This document shows, in pieces, positions 33,172 through 41,210 of a stretch of DNA of 43,419 nucleotides; within the stretch, counting starts at the first letter, position 1, and each line of letters begins with the position of its first letter. Below the pieces are notes generated by a model, which saw only the letters and a program-made list of their open reading frames with translations, did not search any database and was not told where the DNA came from. Origin of the DNA: Ruminococcaceae bacterium UBA5295 (GTDB lineage Bacteria; Bacillota; Clostridia; Oscillospirales; Acutalibacteraceae); contig DHSD01000022.1 of NCBI GenBank assembly GCA_002411365.1, positions 1 to 43,419 of the forward strand. Reading direction: 5' to 3'. The translations under genes were made by a program, and so were the position numbers.

Positions 33172-33200
33172 ATTGTATAGTATATATACAATAATGTCAA
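33172..33200 (-). promoter_or_regulatory. Promoter and palindromic operator of the MarR gene
   Basis: Minus strand TTGACA (33195-33200), 17 bp, TACAAT (33172-33177). The spacer and -10 are covered by a perfect inverted repeat, ATTGTATA-N5-TATACAAT (33172-33192). A MarR dimer bound here would block RNA polymerase, a standard autoregulatory layout. The predicted start falls at about 33165, the first base of the gene. Confidence 0.75.
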
Positions 33201-33368
33201 CATTACGGCATGTGCCAATTCTTCACCATCCGTATGAATAGCTATAGCTTTTTTCAGTGTGCTTACCTTTTTATCCTTTTTCTTTGCAAAAGTCCTTACT
33301 TGTAATTCTTTCTATAATTTATATTCCATAATATGTCATTTACTTTATAGAAATTTATTCCATGCTTG

Positions 33369-33416
33369 AAAAAAAGCAGTGCTACCCCCATCGAGTATGT
33401 TAGGGGCAGTCACTGC
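33369..33416 (-). terminator. Terminator downstream of pdaB
   Basis: GCAGTG (33376-33381) pairs with CACTGC (33411-33416) and an inner CCCC pairs with GGGG. The minus strand continues with TTTTTTTC, and the plus side also has a T-run (CGTTTTTT), so it may act both ways. It lies 100 bp past the pdaB stop; the rest of 33201-33515 shows no gene. Confidence 0.65.
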
Positions 33417-33515
33417 CGTTTTTTACGCTCTTCAAATAGATTTAATAACGAGATTTTCTCTATCAACTGGCGTAATAAATTATTCTCATCTAAAATCATG
33501 GGAAATTACAACTAT

Positions 33516-34304
33516 TCATTTTGAAGAAGCATTTGCACTGTTTGACTTCGGTATCTGCATCCCGGCAACATCAATCGTGTAATTGCTTTTATAAATCAAT
33601 TGAGACACCGGGACAATCTTGTACCCCTGCGCCTGAAGCGTCTGGAGGACGGTCGGCAGTGCTGCCGGTGTGTTTTTTGCGCCGTTGTGGAACAAAACTA
33701 TAGAACCCGGTTTCACCCGAGAAATAACACGCTTTTCTATCTGCTCAGGTGTCGGGTTTTTCCAGTCTAAGCTATCTACGCTCCACTGTATTGGATACAT
33801 CTTCATTCCGTTAACAGTTTTTATAAGCGTATTGTCATAGTCGCCGTATGGCGGCCGGAAAAGCATTGGGCTGGTACCAGTTGCGGATTTTATTTTTTCA
33901 TTACAGGCACTTATCTGGGCCTCCATATTCTGGTGTGTCAGCTTAGGCATGTGCGGGTGAGTGTTCGAGTGATTGCACACCTCATGCCCTGCTGCTGCCA
34001 GTGCTTTTGTCGAATCTGGATATTTATCTACCCATGCGCCAACGACAAAGAAAGTTGTTTTTACATTATATTGTTTTAAAATATCAATAAGTTTTTGGGT
34101 TTCCTCATTCCCCCATGCAGCGTCAAACGATATGGCAATTTTTTTCTCATTAGTCTGCACATTGTAAATCGGCAGGTCACGCTTTGGCGCTGCGGCATTT
34201 ACAGCCTGCACTCCGCGAACGCATCCGCACACAATAAGTATAGCCGCCAAAATAAAAAAAAGGATTGCAAGCACCCGCTTCTTCGTCACAGTGAAGACAC
34301 TCAT
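33516..34304 (-). CDS. pdaB: PdaB-like sporulation polysaccharide deacetylase
   Basis: 262 residues. An N-terminal membrane anchor (VLAILFFILAAILIVCGCV) is followed by a NodB-type CE4 domain at ~50-240: ISFDAAWGNEET (the PdaB form of the first motif), FFVVGAWVDKYP, the metal His pair in CNHSNTHPHMP, and RPPYGDYD. B. subtilis PdaB is needed to keep spores mature and stable, probably acting on cortex or wall glycan. The match in the first motif (D-A-A-W-G, not the usual DD) is typical of PdaB and argues against a vegetative chitin deacetylase. ATG at 34304 follows AAAGGGG. Confidence 0.85.
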   Translation of the reverse strand: MSVFTVTKKRVLAILFFILAAILIVCGCVRGVQAVNAAAPKRDLPIYNVQTNEKKIAISFDAAWGNEETQKLIDILKQYNVKTTFFVVGAWVDKYPDSTKALAAAGHEVCNHSNTHPHMPKLTHQNMEAQISACNEKIKSATGTSPMLFRPPYGDYDNTLIKTVNGMKMYPIQWSVDSLDWKNPTPEQIEKRVISRVKPGSIVLFHNGAKNTPAALPTVLQTLQAQGYKIVPVSQLIYKSNYTIDVAGMQIPKSNSANASSK

Positions 34305-34467
34305 CGCAATTACCCCTTTCGAATCAAAATATATGCTGATGATGGCCCCTCTATAAGCTCAATAAATGAAAAATCCCTACTATACAGCTAAAGTGCTGTA
34401 CAGTAAGGATTCATTGTATTATATTTTAAACCGCAAACTTAAATGCCGCCATGTAAATCAGTGGACT

Positions 34468-34917
34468 TTATTCCTCAGTTACTTTTTTGCCTTCCACTGC
34501 ATTTTCAAGTGTATGCCAACCCAAAACAGCACACTTCACACGCGCAGGCATGTGAGCGACATCTTTAAGGGCAATTGCTTCATCAAGCGGTTCAAGTTGC
34601 TTTTCGTCAGTAATTTCACCTTTAATCATACCAAGAAAAAGCTTCACGAGTTTTTTGGCTTCTTCTACAGTTTTGCCTTTAATCAAGTCAATCATTATTG
34701 AAGCAGAAGCCTGTGAAATGGCGCATCCTATACCAGTAAAGCCAGCGTCTTCAATTACTCCGTCCTTTACGCGCAGCTCCAGCGAAATTTCGTCGCCGCA
34801 GCTTGGGTTTACACCTTTTAAGGTCGCCGTCGGGCTGTCTATGTGGTGCTTATTGCGCTTTGAATTATTGTGCTCCGTCAAAATCTGTGTGTATATCTGA
34901 TTAAGTTCCAAGGCCAA
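34468..34917 (-). CDS. sufU: SufU-type iron-sulfur assembly protein
   Basis: 149 residues, SufU/IscU-like, with three conserved cysteines in NPSCGDEISLEL, GIGCAISQASASIM and RVKCAVLGWHTLENA. In Bacillus, SufU is a zinc protein that takes sulfur from the cysteine desulfurase SufS rather than a scaffold. The start is TTG at 34917, overlapping the sufS stop by 17 bases, behind AAGGGGGTG. It is the last gene of the sufCBDSU operon, and no terminator was recognised directly after it. Confidence 0.94.
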   Translation of the reverse strand: MALELNQIYTQILTEHNNSKRNKHHIDSPTATLKGVNPSCGDEISLELRVKDGVIEDAGFTGIGCAISQASASIMIDLIKGKTVEEAKKLVKLFLGMIKGEITDEKQLEPLDEAIALKDVAHMPARVKCAVLGWHTLENAVEGKKVTEE

Positions 34918-36124
34918 GCCACCCCCTTACACGCTTGAGGCTGCTAAGGAACTGGTCAATATCTTCACGAGTATTGTAAAAGTATAGGCTTGCACGGCAT
35001 GTTGCATTAACGCCGAGATAATCCATTAGCGGCTGGGCGCAGTGGTGGCCAGCGCGTATCGCAACGCCGTCGGCGTCAAGTATGCTTGCTACATCATGCG
35101 GATGCACCCCGTCGACATTAAACGAAATCACGCCGCAGCGGTCACGCCTATTTTTAGTGCCACCATACACAGTGATATGCGGAACCTCGGCAAGCCCGTC
35201 AAGTGTATAGTTAAGCAGGGCCTGCTCGGTTTCGGCGATTTTATCATAGCCGACTTTCTGCAGATAGTGTATCGCCGCTTCAAGCCCTACTGCTCCGCCC
35301 ACATTTTGTGTGCCTGCCTCGAACTTCTGTGGAAGCGGCGCAAATGTGGCAGACTGTTCGTGAACATATTCAATCATCTCTCCGCCGCGGAGGAAAGGCG
35401 GCATTTTATTGAGGAGCTCTTCTCTGCCATACAGCACGCCTATTCCCATTGGCGCCATCATTTTATGGCCTGAAAATGCCATAAAATCAGCGCCGAGGTC
35501 TTTCACATTCACTTTAAAATGCGGTATGCTCTGCGCGCAGTCCACAACAACAACAGCGCCTACCGAATGTGCTTTATCCGCAATTTTACGGACAGGGTAT
35601 ACAGAACCGAGGACATTCGAAACATGGGCCAGTGCCAAGATTTTCGCTTTCGGCGTTATTTTTTCCATCTCATCGTCCGTCAGGCGCCCCTCCTTGTCGG
35701 GATAAAGATAGACAAGCTTCACGCCTTTGGCCTGTGCCACCATCTGCCACGGCACGAGGTTGCTGTGATGTTCGCTGACAGGCAGGACTATCTCGTCGCC
35801 TTCATGCAGAAAATTGAGGCCATAACTGTAAGCTACAAGGTTGAGCGACTCGCTCGCATTGCGCGTGAAAATGACTTCACAGTCTTTATCAGCTCCTATA
35901 AACTCCTTAACAGTGTGGCGGGCATTTTCATACCTCTCCGTTGCTTTCACGCTAAGCTCATAGAGTCCGCGGTGCGGGTTTGCGTTTTCCGTGCGGTAAA
36001 ACTCATCCACTGCCCGTAGAACAGGAACAGGCCTCTGAACTGTGGCAGCATTGTCAAGGTACGCAAGGCGCTTACCGTTCATCTTTTCATTTAAGATTGG
36101 AAAATCTTCAGCCCATGGATTCAA
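34901..36124 (-). CDS. sufS: Cysteine desulfurase SufS
   Basis: 407 residues, class II (SufS/CsdA) desulfurase. The PLP lysine is in FSGHKMMAPMGIGVL. The catalytic cysteine loop is RAGHHCAQPLMD, near the C-terminus as expected for the group II enzymes. It provides persulfide sulfur from cysteine for Fe-S assembly. The start is TTG 36124, inside the end of sufD (17-base overlap), with GGGAGG ten bases upstream; no in-frame ATG is close. Confidence 0.96.
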   Translation of the reverse strand: MNPWAEDFPILNEKMNGKRLAYLDNAATVQRPVPVLRAVDEFYRTENANPHRGLYELSVKATERYENARHTVKEFIGADKDCEVIFTRNASESLNLVAYSYGLNFLHEGDEIVLPVSEHHSNLVPWQMVAQAKGVKLVYLYPDKEGRLTDDEMEKITPKAKILALAHVSNVLGSVYPVRKIADKAHSVGAVVVVDCAQSIPHFKVNVKDLGADFMAFSGHKMMAPMGIGVLYGREELLNKMPPFLRGGEMIEYVHEQSATFAPLPQKFEAGTQNVGGAVGLEAAIHYLQKVGYDKIAETEQALLNYTLDGLAEVPHITVYGGTKNRRDRCGVISFNVDGVHPHDVASILDADGVAIRAGHHCAQPLMDYLGVNATCRASLYFYNTREDIDQFLSSLKRVRGWLGLGT

Positions 36125-37202
36125 GTTGGCTCAGCCTCCCCTTTACAAAATCCGACACTTCTTTTTTGAGTTCCATATCCGGTATTCTGTCTATAACCGG
36201 GTGGAACTGCGCTTCAATTATAAGCTTTTTCGCTTCCGCTTCGCTTAGCCCGCGCGACATAAGGTAGAACAAGCGTGCTGCGTCAATCCTTCCTGTAGAC
36301 GCGGCATGCTGGCCATCAACGTCCTCTTCCTGGCACAGGATAAGCGGTGCCGTGCGGTTCCTTACTTTCGGGCTGAAAAGCAGGTTGTATTCATTCTCAT
36401 GGCCTACAGCCTGTTTGGCGCCGCGCACAAAATCTATTGTGCCGCGGAAAGTCTTCTGGCCCTCGTCGAGCAGCGCGCCGCTCACATTAATATTGCTCGA
36501 AGTTTTCCGGCCTGTATGCTGCGCAATGTAGTTTATATCTATCGAGCGCTGATGGTCACCGAGATATATGGCATTCATGTTAAGCTGGCTTTTCGTACCG
36601 CCAAGGCGTGTTTTTACACCCGAAAAAGCATGTTTGCCGCCAAGCTCTGCCTGCACAATATCTATTTTTCCGCCCTCTTCTGCAAAAGCGCCTACATTGT
36701 CAAAATGCGTGCACCCGTCACCGAGAAGCTGAATCTGCATAAGGTGTATCACAGCGCCTTTTCCGGCATACAGTTTTGTAAGGCCTCCGTGGAAGCCCGG
36801 AACATCGCCCTCTGACCGGTAACCCATAACGACTGTTATCTCGCTGCCCTCTTCTGCCGTAATCTCATTGCAGTCAATAACAGTCGGATTTTTTTCGCTT
36901 ATCTCATAGTTGAGGACAACAGGTTTTTCTGCCTTCGTTCCCGCTGCAGCACAGAGTGAAACGCCGCAGTTGCTATGGCTCTCAACAAAATCAGCCGTAT
37001 CTTTGCCCATGCCTGTTTCCGCATCAGATACCGGGAATGGCTTTTTTGTTAAAGACACACCCTCTGGCAGAGATCCGGCAAGTGCTTTCCCTCTATAAGG
37101 AGCAGGGTCCGAAAATTTCTCCTGCAAGCCCGTATCATTTATTCCAAGCCGGTTCCATGTGCGGACCGGCAGCATATTTACATTCCTTAAAGCTACATCC
37201 AT
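36108..37202 (-). CDS. sufD: Fe-S assembly scaffold subunit SufD
   Basis: 364 residues from ATG 37202 (GGGCGG seven bases upstream); a GTG five codons earlier is possible. The right-handed beta-helix SufBD domain fills the C-terminal two-thirds, ending with the shared signature QHAASTGRIDAARLFYLMSRG and LSEAEAKKLIIEAQF. The N-terminal ~100 residues are divergent, as is usual for SufD. It forms the SufBC2D complex with its neighbours to build Fe-S clusters. Confidence 0.94.
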   Translation of the reverse strand: MDVALRNVNMLPVRTWNRLGINDTGLQEKFSDPAPYRGKALAGSLPEGVSLTKKPFPVSDAETGMGKDTADFVESHSNCGVSLCAAAGTKAEKPVVLNYEISEKNPTVIDCNEITAEEGSEITVVMGYRSEGDVPGFHGGLTKLYAGKGAVIHLMQIQLLGDGCTHFDNVGAFAEEGGKIDIVQAELGGKHAFSGVKTRLGGTKSQLNMNAIYLGDHQRSIDINYIAQHTGRKTSSNINVSGALLDEGQKTFRGTIDFVRGAKQAVGHENEYNLLFSPKVRNRTAPLILCQEEDVDGQHAASTGRIDAARLFYLMSRGLSEAEAKKLIIEAQFHPVIDRIPDMELKKEVSDFVKGRLSQLESMG

Positions 37203-37220
37203 ATCTGTTCCGCCCACGGC

Positions 37221-38633
37221 TCAGCCGATAGCGCCCTCCATTTCCAACTTAATAAGGTTGTTCATTTCAACCGCATATTCTACAGGCAGTTCTTTGGCAA
37301 TAGGCTCAGCAAAGCCTGTAACTATCATTGCCCTTGCGTCTTCTTCAGACATTCCGCGGCTCATGAGGTAAAAAATTGCATCGTCGCTTATGCGGCCTAT
37401 CTTCGCTTCGTGCCCAACATCGACATCGTCATTCTGTATATCCATAACAGGTATCGTATCGGAGCGTGAGCGGTCATCAAGCATCAACGACTCGCAGTTA
37501 ACAGATGATTTGCACCCGTAAGCCTGTGGCAGTATAACAACCGAGCTGCGGTAAGTGCAGGTTCCACCATCTTTTGAAATCGACTTTGTACTGATGTCAG
37601 AATACGTATGCGGCGCCGCATGCACCACCTTTGCGCCTGTGTCAAGGTTCTGGCCTTTACCGGCAAATGTAATGCCGGTGAACTCCATGCGCGAATTTTC
37701 GCCATTCAGTATGCTCATCGGATAAAGGTATGAAACGTGTGAGCCGAACGAACCCGATACCCACTCCATATTGCCGCCTTCTTCAACGAGCGCGCGCTTT
37801 GTGTTCAGGTTATACATATTCTTCGACCAGTTCTCTATTGTTGAATAGCGCAGGTGCGCGTTTTTTGCAACATAGAGCTCAACACACCCCGCATGGAGAT
37901 TTGCAACGTTGTACTTCGGCGCCGAGCACCCTTCAATGAAGTGAAGGTCCGCACCTTCACCAAGTATAATCAGCGTGTGCTCAAACTGGCCGGCTCCCGG
38001 CGCATTGAGGCGAAAATACGACTGCAGCGGTATTTCTACCTTAACATGCGGCGGCACATACACAAACGAGCCACCAGACCACACCGCACCATGGAGCGCC
38101 GCGAACTTGTGGTCCGTAGGCGGCACGAGCTTCATGAAATGGTCCCTTACCATGGAGCCGTATTGGGGGTCACGTATGGCGCTTTCCATATCTGTGTAAA
38201 CTACGCCCTGCCTGCGCACTTCCTCACGCACATTATGGTACACGACTTCGGAATCATACTGGGCGCCAACTCCGGCAAGGGATTTGCGCTCCGCTTCAGG
38301 TATCCCAAGGCGCTCGAACGTGTTCTTTATGTCGTCCGGCACCTGCGCCCAGTTGCCGCGCATAGGCGTGTCCGGCCTTATATATGTCACAATGTCGTTC
38401 ATATTGAGCCCGTCCAGTGAAGGGCCCCAGTCAGGCACTTTAAGATTATTGTAGATTTCAAGCGATTTCAGCCTAAAGTCATGCATCCACTTAGGGTCAT
38501 TTTTTGTCTTTGAAATCTCTTCTACAATTTCCGGCGTAAGGCCTTCTTTAACTTCATACGACGGGTGAACCTTATCTTTTATATCATAGATAGTGCGGTC
38601 AATATCTTTCACCATCGTTTTTTTCTTTTCCAT
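37221..38633 (-). CDS. sufB: Fe-S assembly scaffold subunit SufB
   Basis: 470 residues, highly conserved in look: the N-terminal part has PDWGPSLDGLNMNDIVTYIR, the middle GVGAQYDSEVVYHN, and the C-terminal core ends SVVILPQAYGCKSSVNCESL and VGHEAKIGRISDDAIFYLMS. Cysteines in the core are the expected cluster or persulfide sites. ATG 38633 follows GGAGG with a seven-base gap. It lies 18 bp after sufC. Confidence 0.97.
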   Translation of the reverse strand: MEKKKTMVKDIDRTIYDIKDKVHPSYEVKEGLTPEIVEEISKTKNDPKWMHDFRLKSLEIYNNLKVPDWGPSLDGLNMNDIVTYIRPDTPMRGNWAQVPDDIKNTFERLGIPEAERKSLAGVGAQYDSEVVYHNVREEVRRQGVVYTDMESAIRDPQYGSMVRDHFMKLVPPTDHKFAALHGAVWSGGSFVYVPPHVKVEIPLQSYFRLNAPGAGQFEHTLIILGEGADLHFIEGCSAPKYNVANLHAGCVELYVAKNAHLRYSTIENWSKNMYNLNTKRALVEEGGNMEWVSGSFGSHVSYLYPMSILNGENSRMEFTGITFAGKGQNLDTGAKVVHAAPHTYSDISTKSISKDGGTCTYRSSVVILPQAYGCKSSVNCESLMLDDRSRSDTIPVMDIQNDDVDVGHEAKIGRISDDAIFYLMSRGMSEEDARAMIVTGFAEPIAKELPVEYAVEMNNLIKLEMEGAIG

Positions 38634-38651
38634 CTGCTTACCTCCGGCCCG

Positions 38652-39392
38652 TCAGACCGCCGCAGCGGCAATCTTCTGAAAGCCATTCCTGCCGATTTCG
38701 CCTACAAGTTCGCTTCCGCCTGTTTTGACGATTTTGCCGTCTACAAGCACATGAACATAATCCACTTTCAGCGATTCGAGTATCTTTGCACTGTGCGTGA
38801 TAATCAGCAGCGAATTGTCTTTGTTTTTGTATTGGTTTATTCCCTGCGAAACAATTTTTACGGCGTCCACATCAAGGCCGGAGTCTGTTTCGTCAAGTAT
38901 GGCAAGCTTCGGGTTCAGCATAAGCATCTGGAGAATTTCCGACTTTTTCTTTTCGCCGCCGGAAAATCCCACATTTAGATAACGCTCTGCGTACCCGTCG
39001 TTCATGTTAAGCTCCGCCATTTTCTCTTTAAGCTCTTTCTTGTAAGCAAACAGCTTAACAGGCTTGCCGGTAATTGCCATGCGCGATGTGCGCATAAAGT
39101 TTTCGAGCGTTACGCCCGGCACTTCCTCAGGATTCTGGAATGAGAGGAAAAGGCCTGCCTTCGCGCGCTCGTTTGCAGGCAAATGGGTTATGTCTTTTCC
39201 GTCAAAAATAATGGACCCTTCGTCTACCTTGTACTCCGGATGGCCCATAATAGTATTGACAAGCGTGGATTTTCCTGCACCGTTAGGACCCATAAGCACA
39301 TGTGTCTCACCTTTGCCAACGTTAAGGTTCAGGCCATGTAAAATTGTATTTCCATCCACACTTACTTTCAGGTTTTTTATTTCAAGCAACAT
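38652..39392 (-). CDS. sufC: Fe-S assembly ATPase SufC
   Basis: 246 residues from ATG 39392 (MLLEIKNLKVSVDG), which has GAGGTG upstream; the 11 extra codons of the open frame contain that site. It is an ABC-type ATPase: Walker A GPNGAGKST, signature FSGGEKKKSEILQM and Walker B AILDETDSGLDVDAV. It energises the SufBCD scaffold rather than a transporter. It is the first gene of the operon, 72 bases downstream of a TATAAT box. Confidence 0.96.
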   Translation of the reverse strand: MLLEIKNLKVSVDGNTILHGLNLNVGKGETHVLMGPNGAGKSTLVNTIMGHPEYKVDEGSIIFDGKDITHLPANERAKAGLFLSFQNPEEVPGVTLENFMRTSRMAITGKPVKLFAYKKELKEKMAELNMNDGYAERYLNVGFSGGEKKKSEILQMLMLNPKLAILDETDSGLDVDAVKIVSQGINQYKNKDNSLLIITHSAKILESLKVDYVHVLVDGKIVKTGGSELVGEIGRNGFQKIAAAAV

Positions 39393-39463
39393 CTGTATGC
39401 ACCTCTGCCGGGGAAAATTCCCCATTTGTTATTTCAATGTATACTAATTTAATGTACGTTCTT

Positions 39464-39491
39464 ATTATAGCAGGATTACCCCGCATTGCAA
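39464..39491 (-). promoter_or_regulatory. Probable promoter of sufCBDSU
   Basis: Minus strand TTGCAA (39486-39491), 16 bp, TATAAT (39464-39469). The leader downstream contains a GGGGAA/TTCCCC palindrome around 39413-39426. No IscR- or SufR-like site was recognised. The -35 box lies only 28 bp from the stop of the XRE-type regulator gene. Confidence 0.65.
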
Positions 39492-39518
39492 GCCGGAAAA
39501 TCCTGTTATTTGTCATTT

Positions 39519-39989
39519 TCAGCGCAAATCTTCCGGTCTGCACCCGAGGATCTTCGCAATCCGCGCCAATGTCTTTTCATCCGGCTCTTTCTCGAGGTTC
39601 TCCCACTCGAAAACTTCTTTTTGCGAAACTCCGAGGCGCTGTGCAAGCTGCGCACGTGTCATCCCCAAAAGCTCGCGGTAAGAAGCCATTTTCTTCACAG
39701 GCTCCAGCAGAGGGGCAAGACGTTTTTTTGAGTCTATAAGCAGCGGGCAGTCATTGTGCAGTAGCAGGTCGCAGCGGTTTCCGCTTTCGCCGAATATGGC
39801 AGGCAAACCGTTTTCGCCGCGGCCCTGCATATACCCTTCCGGAAGGACATACGCGTGCCCGCCGTCATCTTTTCCGCACCGCCCCGCGCAGTTTGAATCC
39901 CATGGCAGCAAGGAGCATCTGTCGCCTTCTTCGGAAGGCTGCAAAGACTTCGTGCAGTGTATCTTGTAAATTGTGACTATCTCTCTCAT
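39519..39989 (-). CDS. Cysteine-rich XRE-family regulator
   Basis: 156 residues. The C-terminal ~55 residues are a Cro/C1-type helix-turn-helix (MTRAQLAQRLGVSQKEVFEW, then KTLARIAKILGCRPEDL). The N-terminal half carries six cysteines (12, 25, 34, 38, 73, 81) in segments such as CSLLPWDSNCAGRC and RCDLLLHNDC, which could bind a metal or Fe-S cluster. The gene is immediately upstream of, and in line with, the suf operon. ATG at 39989 follows AAAGGTGA. A role in suf control is inferred only from these two facts; similar small XRE proteins also occur in unrelated contexts. Confidence 0.8.
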   Translation of the reverse strand: MREIVTIYKIHCTKSLQPSEEGDRCSLLPWDSNCAGRCGKDDGGHAYVLPEGYMQGRGENGLPAIFGESGNRCDLLLHNDCPLLIDSKKRLAPLLEPVKKMASYRELLGMTRAQLAQRLGVSQKEVFEWENLEKEPDEKTLARIAKILGCRPEDLR

Positions 39990-40137
39990 TGTGTCACCTT
40001 TTTCGTTCCTTGTTTCCTTTTAATTTATTATACCATACATAGCCTCGCGTCGTTGACGCAAAAGCCATCGTTATTTCCCTTAATATTTTTGCCCACAGAA
40101 ATCTTGCCGTTTCCGCGGGCAAATTTTTTATGTTTTT

Positions 40138-40986
40138 TCAAAGCCCAAGGCTGCGGATATAGCCAGGCAGGCCGGCTTCAAAATTCACGCCGAACCTTAC
40201 ATCAGTTCCGGCAGTGCGGGTACGGCGGATGCTTCCGACTGTAAAGTCTACGGCTTTCTGTGCAGACTGCAGAAGCGGCATTCCGTTCATCAAAGCGCCA
40301 AGCAGGGCGCTCGCAAAAACATCGCCCGTCCCATGGTATGAGCCTTCAATCCACTTGCCCATGGCATAGCCAACACAATTGCTTTCAGCGTCATACACAG
40401 CGCAGCCAAGGTGCTCCGGTTCGTCCCATACGCCTGTAAGCACTATTTTCTTAGGGCCGAGCGCCGCAAGGCGTCTAAGGAGCCCTTCAATATACTTCTT
40501 TGAGTAAGGGCCTTCACGGTACGGCTCGCCAACCAGAAAAGCCGCTTCTGTAAGATTCGGCAGTATTATGTCAGCCTTTTCGCAGAGTTTCGCCATTCCT
40601 TCCGGAAAATCGAGACGGAACGACGGGTAAAGCCTTCCTCTGTCTGCCATTACAGGATCCATATAAATTAGCGTATCTTTGCAGCGGAAGCTGTCGATTA
40701 CTTTGGATACTATCTCAAGCTGTTCAAAAGAGCCGAGATAGCCTGTATATATGGCGTCGAAATGCAGCGAGAGCGACTTCCAGTGCCTTGCAATGGCCGG
40801 TATATCCTCGGTCAGGTCGCGGAATGTATACCCTGTGAAACCGCCGGTATGTGTCGAAAGCACAGCCGTGGGCAGCGCGACAGTTTCCACCCCCGCCGCC
40901 GAGATAATCGGAATGGCAGTCGTCAGCGAGCACTTACCGAAGCATGAGAGGTCATGCACGGCCATAACTCTTTTCTGATGTTTCAT
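40138..40986 (-). CDS. Pyridoxamine/pyridoxal kinase
   Basis: 282 residues, ribokinase-like PdxK/PdxY group: VMAVHDLSCFGKCSLTTAIP, then ALPTAVLSTHTGGFTGYTF, the YTGYLGS region, MDPVMADRGRLY, ADIILPNLTEAAFLVG and the C-terminal HGTGDVFASALLGAL with the catalytic Asp. It phosphorylates vitamin B6 vitamers to PLP or PMP. ATG at 40986 follows AGGTGA; a TATAAT box lies about 25 bases upstream. It links functionally with the PdxR-like regulator and ECF components at 19924-22562, although they are 18 kb apart. Confidence 0.92.
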   Translation of the reverse strand: MKHQKRVMAVHDLSCFGKCSLTTAIPIISAAGVETVALPTAVLSTHTGGFTGYTFRDLTEDIPAIARHWKSLSLHFDAIYTGYLGSFEQLEIVSKVIDSFRCKDTLIYMDPVMADRGRLYPSFRLDFPEGMAKLCEKADIILPNLTEAAFLVGEPYREGPYSKKYIEGLLRRLAALGPKKIVLTGVWDEPEHLGCAVYDAESNCVGYAMGKWIEGSYHGTGDVFASALLGALMNGMPLLQSAQKAVDFTVGSIRRTRTAGTDVRFGVNFEAGLPGYIRSLGL

Positions 40987-41075
40987 GCAGTCACCTGATT
41001 CTTTTTCACCATTATAACATTTTTGAAAATTTTTTCCGGTGTTTTTGGAATGAAAATTTTCACAGCTGCTTCTGT

Positions 41076-41111
41076 GCCTTTCCGTGGCCGTTCGCGGAAA
41101 GGCTTTTCTTT
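41076..41111 (+). terminator. Plus-strand hairpin with T-run upstream of spoIVB
   Basis: GCCTTTCCG (41076-41084) and CGGAAAGGC (41095-41103) form a perfect 9-bp stem followed by TTTTCTTTT. No plus-strand gene precedes it (the neighbour to the left is transcribed leftwards), so it may end antisense or pervasive transcription, or attenuate a long spoIVB leader. Confidence 0.5.
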
Positions 41112-41210
41112 TGTGAGAAAGGTTATGTTTCCCAAATCAAAGCAGATTTGACAACATAAAACGAGCCGCTATGTGGCAGATTAATTAACGCGGTGCAGGG
41201 AGGTGAAATC

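Noticed and set aside
40089..40133. Hairpin TTTGCCC...GGGCAAA between the pyridoxamine kinase and XRE genes as a terminator
   Set aside because: Its T-run is on the strand opposite to both neighbouring genes, and the minus-strand side is followed only by AATATT; too weak to call.
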